From positions 145,282,491 through 145,346,490 of the forward strand of contig CM036617.1 of the NCBI GenBank assembly GCA_020746105.1: 64,000 nt of DNA, given 5' to 3'. Below the pieces are notes generated by a model, which worked only from the letters and a program-made list of their open reading frames with translations, ran no database searches and was not told where the DNA came from. This document shows positions 39,011 through 64,000 of this stretch, one piece after another. The stretch comes from Trogon surrucura. Lineage: Eukaryota; Chordata; Aves; Trogoniformes; Trogonidae. Made by a program: the position numbers and the translations under genes. Numbering within the stretch: position 1 is the stretch's first letter; every line of letters begins with the position of its first letter.

Positions 39011-41383
39011 TGTTTTTTTTCTGGTTGAAAGGCATTACCAAATTCAGCAAACGAAGAACTAGATAGACAAGAAGTTTCTCCAGGCTGTTTTATGCTGCAT
39101 TCTTCCACTTGGGTTATTTTCCTCATACTTTGCCCCTTAACACCCTTATTAGATAGGATTAGTGGGTGCCCTCATTTCTCGTCCACCCAGCCCAGCTTAT
39201 CTCAGGTATGACGCCTGTTGCTGCATCAGCTGCTGTCACCTCTGCAGGTCATCTGCTGTCTCAGACTTCCCATGGGCCTAATGACAGGGACCACCTCCCA
39301 GGAGACTGGTAGAGCTTCTCTCCTCCTCCTCCACAGACAGCAGTTGCCTTCCTCACGCTTATTCAATGGGACACAAGCAATGGACTAACCATCTTTTTCT
39401 TCACTCAGGGTACACTGATGCATCTGAGCCGATGGGTGGCTCACTTCTGCCGTACTCTTCTACTCCTGCTGCACAGAGTCCTCTGTTACGGTTCTGTTGG
39501 TGGGTCCTCCTAAGCAATGGACTTTGGACATGACACTTTGTATGGGGCAGTTTACACAACAAGGTAGAGCTTGTGAGACTTCACATATCACATGGTCTAG
39601 TTTCTATCGCTTTTGTCTCTTGGAGCCTTTATTACAATGGATGAACACTGTATTTCTCCCTTTGCAGGTTATTCTAACAGATGTGGGAATGATAGAGAAC
39701 TACAGACTACCATTCCTTACACAGAATCTCACATAACCTCCAAGAAATAATCTTAGAAAGAGCTTTACAAGTTTCTTATGGGTTCCTCTATAGCCTGAAA
39801 TCACTAGGTCAGCCTGTACCACACACAAAGACAGAAGTTATCACGTTCCAAACAGAAGTTAAGACGCAATTTATACACCTACTTCAGAAGCTGTGAGGCT
39901 GCCACCCATGCTTAGCTGGTGGCCACCTATGGAAGTGCTTGGTACCGAAGCACAGGACTGAAAATTTTCCCAGGAACTTAACGCTCTGCTTGAGTATTCA
40001 TAAATTCATCTCCAGTTCAAGAGTAACAAGCACATCAGGAACTGGCTGTGCCCGAGCTCGTTCAGATTATCACTTAGGTTGTCTTCACTGTGTAGCTTCT
40101 GTGGCTCAGTCTGCCAGGCGGGCTGCATCTCTGGTGCACATCCTGGCAAATGCTGCCATTGTACCCAGGTCCCCACTCAATACCTTTGAGCGCCCACCCC
40201 TTTGAGCACTTGCTCCGCACATTCAACACCACAGCTCAGTTTGCCTTTCTACCTCCTGATGCTGGAGGCAGTCCCTTCTTCCTCTCAAGTGTAACGAGTT
40301 CTACCAGGGTACTACTCAGTTCACCACTGCCTTCCTTGTGAGGACTGCCGTGGTTGGTCTCCAAGTGCTGCTCCCTGTGATGTATGTTTGCTTTGTTCCA
40401 CTTGCTTCTAAATGCTGTAATGGGGTAAGATTACAGTTTAGTGTTTAAATGCTATTATAGCATAAAGTCAAGGCCTTCAGCTTACATAACCAGAAATAAG
40501 GTTGTTTGTACTTGTGCATAATAATACATTCCTCTAATTCTGTGGTCCTGTGGGACCACAATTGTGTGGTCACTACCGCCTTCTACCACATCCAGTATAC
40601 TGTATGAAGTAATAAATGTATTTTTATGCAGCGCTGACGGTCTGTCCTGACACCTCAGTAAGGCAAAGATACAAGAAGAGGATAAGCATCTCTTTACACT
40701 TCTGACCTTGTGTGAATACCAGGGAACGGCACTGTATTTTTGGATATAGTACAGGCAAGAAATAAGAGTAGGCATGCAAGAGTAATGCTCACAATACTAC
40801 ACAAGCATAAGTTCCTCTCTAATGAGGGAAAATGAGGTACAGATCAAATCAATTGATCAACTTTTAAACTCAAAGAAATAACAGACTGAGGTCAGAATAT
40901 GTGATCTTAGTTGTATTTTCCTCCTTCAAATTATATTCCCCCTCTACAATCACCTTCTATGACTTCACTCATCTCTCATACAATGGGAGAAATTATAAAA
41001 AACCATCGTTCAGTCACGCTTCATTAACTTGGATTCTGCTGTCCACTGTGAGCTCTTGCAGAAGGAAAGACCTCAGGTATGATCCTTACCTCTCCAGAAA
41101 GTGACATCTACTAACACCAAAATTTCTGGAATTACAACAGGTAAGGGCAGCCTGGTGAGGACGAGGTCTGCAAATCTGGTTCTCAGCCATCAGTACTCTT
41201 CTCCTCCTGCTTGTTCCCCGTAAACAAACAGACACAGATCATAGAGCTGAAGAAAACAGCCCAGAAGTGAGTTAGCCATGTCCTCCACAAACTGCGACTC
41301 TCTACAATTCTTTTTTCTTGTAACAACCACAGTTCAGACGCTAAAGAGCACCTGCAGTTCATTCTGGTCACCACCAGCAGGTT

Positions 41384-41400
41384 AAAAAAAAAAAAAAAAA
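41384..41400. repeat. Poly-A run (17 bases)
   Basis: An uninterrupted A run follows AGCAGGTT. No polyadenylation hexamer lies just upstream and no recognisable coding remnant precedes it, so it is a simple repeat. Confidence 0.8.
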
Positions 41401-42360
41401 GCCAGACAACAGCATTTGCTCTTCGTTTCTCCTAGCAGCAAGGACACCTTATTCAACACAAGCCACGCGTCCAATTTGACATAACATTTTTGAGATGTTA
41501 AATACAGTCATTCATCCGAGGAGTGCTGCACTGCACATACAAATAGAAAACCTCATGCCTATTAAGTCATTTTCCTCTTAATCTCAAATAGCTTCTCATG
41601 ACCCAAACAGGATTTCTCACGTGGTTTCACTCCATAAATTGCAGCCTGTACGCTACCGTTCTGTACAGCTTCCAGGCATAGATCAAACAGAAAGTACAGT
41701 TTGGGTCATCCCATCTCTATACTCTATTTGCCTACATAGCTAAAAATCTGCTCTTAGCACTACTTCCTTAATAATAGATATGAAAAATGGAAATGATAGA
41801 TGCTGTATAAAGAATCCTTTAGACAGAGATTCAGTTCAGCAGGCCAATTCTGCATATACAAGGACTTCAGTACAATTTTAAGCAAACTAAGAGCTTTTCC
41901 TGCACCAATTCTACCACTTTGATTTTCCAAAATCTCACCATTAGAACTTATTTCTTCTTTTTTGCATCAAACACTAATTGTTAGGCTGAAAATTTTATAT
42001 GTAATCCTCTGAGGACTGAAAACACACAGATTAAAAAATTGCAAGGCAAAAAGCCTCATTATTTTCTTAGAAGTTAGAGGCAGTTTTATGTAAGTGGTAC
42101 AAAATTAAATGGTGTCTTTGTGTTTTAGCAAAATAACAGGAGAATTCAGGCATAGATTTTATTAAGAAAGAGTCTAGAAGTATAAGCAAGATGATTTGCT
42201 CAGGAATTTTTGGTGTTCTACAGGCTACTTGTTGGCATTACTAAAAAAAACCCCAAAATAATAAAAGTACCAAGTATATAACACAGACCTTTTTCACCAC
42301 AAAGGTAAGTCTTACAACTTACAAAAAGGAATATTTCTGCTACCACACCTTTCACAAACA

Positions 42361-42455
42361 GAACAGTGGTTACAGCACTTGCTTTTCTGGGACCAGAGTT
42401 TGATTTCAGCTTAAGGCCAGCAATGTAAAATGACCTCGAACAGGATTAATCCAGC
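42361..42455 (-). repeat. Possible MIR-like fragment, reverse orientation
   Basis: Plus strand reads ACAGTGGTTACAGCACTTGC, then GGGACCAGAGTTTGATTTCA and TGTAAAATGACC. This parallels the reverse complement of MIR (AGTGGTTAAGAGCAC, GGGTTCGAATCC, TGTAAAATG). The match is patchy. Confidence 0.4.
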
Positions 42456-43045
42456 TCCTTCTGGATGAATTTACATCCTTCTTTTCTAAAACACCAACTG
42501 AGGTCACAATACTTGCATGATTCCTCTTTAGAAGCTGCTGGCAGAGGAAAAGAAAACATTTGACAGTTCAGCAATAGATGTTTGCTGGGTCCCCTACCTG
42601 GCTTCTGTACAGCATGCAGGACCTTGATAAAAATACTAAGCTAAGAGCTCATTAATTACACAGTGACTTTACAGGCATCGTGAACTGACTGATATTCCTT
42701 TAGATGCTTTGTGAGAACTTTAAATTAGGTAGTTTCCCCAGAACAAGGCTTTGCAATCTTCAACATTTATCAAACATAATACTTATAATAATAACAATTA
42801 CTGTTATTTTTTAAAAGTCACAATGGAAGTAGAAAACAATAAAACATTCTAATTATTATAACAAGTATATTATTTTGACTTTTTATTTTAAGCACTTCCA
42901 TGATTTACAAAATGCAGCAGGTTAAATGCTTGTCTCTGTCGCGTTTCATTTTGCAACAGAAAAGTAAGGCAGTAATGCATTTAGTGGTCACCATGATGCT
43001 GAGAAGACAACTGTGACAAATCACATCAAAGTTATTCTAAGGAGA

Positions 43046-43239
43046 CACCAGTGTAGCTCAGTGGGTTGAGCGTGGTGCTTGAAACACCAAGGTCACGGGT
43101 TTGATTCCCGTTCGGTTCTCACGTGTGTTTCCTGACCTAGTCGAGAGGTGGCGTCCCTGCTCACAACAGGGAGGTTGGATTAAAATGATCTCTGAGGTCC
43201 CTTCCAGCCCAGGCCATTCTATGAACTATGAACTTATGA
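43046..43239 (+). mobile_element. tRNA-Ile-like SINE with CR1 tail, near full length (TguSINE1-like)
   Basis: The 5' part resembles a tRNA-Ile gene from the D arm to the T arm. A perfect A box (TAGCTCAGTGG, 43054-43064) and a near-perfect B box (GGTTTGATTCC, 43098-43108, one C-to-T change) are present, so an RNA polymerase III promoter is preserved. The anticodon loop is CTTGAAA, which no longer reads Ile. A roughly 60 bp unique middle with GTCCCTGC follows, then a CR1-like 3' tail (AGGTCCCTTCCAGCCC...CATTCTATGAAC). It is antisense to FERRY3, about 420 bp past its stop. The match to the zebra finch family is from memory. Confidence 0.85.
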
Positions 43240-43515
43240 CACTTGACATTATTATTTTTTTTAATGTCACTAATCAAATTAAGAAAATATTTTTAAAACA
43301 ACCTGAAGTTGACCCAGAAGATCTTATTCCTGCCACAAGCTCTTTTCCTACTACTTAAGTATGAGACTCACCTATATATTTCTGTAGATTGCAGACAGTA
43401 AGCTACACTGAATGACCTCCAGATAAAGCTGAGGAATTCAACATTAATACTGTGCTGAAACAAAGCAAGACGCAAAAACCAGCTGCTAACACCCAAGAAC
43501 AGGCAGTATTTATCT

Positions 43516-43521
43516 TTTATT
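43516..43521 (-). terminator. Candidate polyadenylation signal AATAAA for FERRY3
   Basis: The minus strand reads AATAAA about 135 bp downstream of the FERRY3 stop codon. It is the first consensus hexamer I noticed after the stop. Use of this site is inferred; longer 3'UTRs would run into the SINE at 43046-43239. Confidence 0.4.
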
Positions 43522-43655
43522 ACGATGACATGATACTTAACAATGCAACAAACACCACTGCAGGGTCATCATCCCTCAGAAAAGAGACATTCCAGTCCAG
43601 AATCTCTGTAATCTTATCCTTTGTCAACAGGACACACCTTACTACTGCACAAAAT

Positions 43656-62702
<19,047 letters not shown>

Positions 62703-64000
62703 CTATAAATTAGAAGAGAATTTAAAGCATATGGTATCTTTAAGGACATAAAAGAGATCACTTGTAGCAGTGGGACAAAAGCAAACAGTGGGCATGCACA
62801 CTGTTGCACAACCTTCAACATATATGAATTACCTTCCCTAATTTGAGCTTTCTGTATTCTGCTTCAGCTTTAAGATTCTCTCCCTTCCAACACTTATCAA
62901 AGCAACTAACAGCAGAAATGTTAGTTTTGACTATGGTGAGGAATTACCAACTTGGAAAGAACAATAACATCTACAACAATATTTGCAATTGATGTATTTT
63001 AGACAGGGCTCAGAACGCCAGCTGTGCAAACAAAAATGTTTTGCTAGAAAGGATGACTAACCTCTGATGTCACTAGAATTTTATCAACAGCACTGATTTA
63101 AGAAAAGCCATTTTTATGAACAAAGAATGACCCCAAGATGCCAGTTTTGCAAGCTCCTTTATACTGAAACACTCATCACATTTTCCAACCATTCCTACCA
63201 GATTCAGTTGACCAACTGAGATTGTATCATAAGAGTGTAGGCTGGAAATGTCAAGAAATGATCTAATCCTAACCCTTGCACTCGGGCTAACCTGTTCATA
63301 GAAAGTGCCATGCCAAAAGACTGTACACTCTTTCAATGTGCTACCAGATTCCCATGCTCCCCCAATATAGATTTTTTTCCGTCATAAAGGTAAAGTTAAC
63401 TTCATTTTGTTGACATTCATTAAGGCAGATGATTTGTTTCCCACTATCTTTGTGACAGATTTTAATCAAAATTCTTCTATATTCCGTAATTAGCAAATTC
63501 AATTGCTATAAACTTTTCCTCAAATGCTGCAGTTTGTCTTTTTTTTTTCTTTATCTTGTCACTAGGATTCCTCCAGTTCTTTCACACTGCTTTATTTCGA
63601 GTATCCAATGCAAAATCAGACATATTACTCCAGCTAAAGTCTCATTATCACAAAATGATGAAAAAAAGTCACATAAACTCAGAAAATGAGCTGACAAGTC
63701 GCTCCCAACTACACACTTTCTCTCTGGAGTCTTCATTGCTATTACTGAGATTTAGGACAGAAGTACCACTTTACTATTTCTTGCTTTCATGGCAATGCGC
63801 TATAACCCTTATATCTATTTTGGTTTGAATATCACTAGCTATTTACCTCTAAATTTTTTTATCTTTTCACTTTAACAAATTCAGGAAGAATCTGACTACG
63901 AAACTGTAGGATGAAGACTTAATGATCACTTTCAGATAAAAAGAAAAAAAAATTAAAAATTGATCAGTAAAAGTGCACTTCCGTGCAATTTTGCATCTTC
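62703..64000 (-). other. FERRY3 intron running off the window
   Basis: The exon encoding the segment before [10 protein letters not shown] was searched for on the minus strand and not found, so this is probably intron. A weak CR1-like stretch (TAGGCTGGAAATGTC...GATCTAATCC) near 63,238-63,275 is too diverged to call. Confidence 0.6.

Larger units (their letters stand above)
39011..43045. other. Downstream flank of FERRY3, no exon recognised
   Basis: Sequence here is visibly C-richer than G on the plus strand. No coding exon was seen. The only repeats noticed are the poly-A run and a possible MIR-like fragment. Confidence 0.55.

Noticed and set aside
41100-41400. Processed pseudogene ending in the 17-base A run
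   Set aside because: No coding remnant, no AATAAA upstream and no target-site duplication were seen.
43054-43120. A functional tRNA gene
   Set aside because: The A and B boxes are good, but the acceptor stem does not close, the anticodon loop is altered, and the sequence runs on into a CR1-like tail shared with three other loci. It is a SINE head.
63238-63275. Ancient CR1 3' end
   Set aside because: A handful of matching words (TAGGCTGGAAAT, GATCTAATCC) without the terminal repeat; too diverged to support.

Overview
The window is nuclear genomic DNA from a bird. Two vertebrate genes with clear intron-exon structure are present. The dispersed repeats are avian CR1 LINE fragments ending in ATTCTATG-type 3' tails, plus four copies of a tRNA-derived SINE that carries a CR1-like tail. 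A tRNA-Ile-like SINE with a CR1 tail is known from songbirds (TguSINE1 of zebra finch), so a passerine is the likeliest source; this is inference. There are no operons, phages, CRISPR arrays or bacterial signals.

Layout. 1-15.3 kb is intergenic with scattered CR1 and SINE pieces. FGF6 lies on the minus strand at 15,409-19,074. It has three coding exons that join in frame to 206 residues, with a TATA box about 250 bp upstream of the ATG. 19.4-43.6 kb is intergenic and holds the longest CR1 copy (about 31.17-32.26 kb, plus strand), a second CR1 facing it tail to tail (32.89-33.45 kb), several older CR1 remnants and SINE copies. 43,656 to the right edge is the 3' part of FERRY3 (C12orf4), also on the minus strand. 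Eleven coding exons join without a frame break to the last 435 residues. The first exons (roughly 115-120 residues by comparison with the human protein) lie beyond base 64,000.

FGF6 and C12orf4 are neighbours in the same order and orientation on human chromosome 12p13, so the window shows conserved synteny. The two genes are not known to work together. FGF6 is a secreted heparin-binding growth factor linked to muscle. FERRY3 is a subunit of the cytosolic FERRY complex, a RAB5 effector on early endosomes that binds mRNAs. FGF23, the next gene expected beyond FGF6, was not found in the left 15 kb.

No previously undescribed biological system is evident. The points most worth a second look are: the SINE family with intact RNA polymerase III boxes and its relation to the nearby CR1; the tail-to-tail CR1 pair; a CR1 insertion about 50 bp from the last FERRY3 splice acceptor; ancient MIR-like remnants; and an apparent C-over-G strand bias that seems to continue several kilobases past the FERRY3 stop codon.
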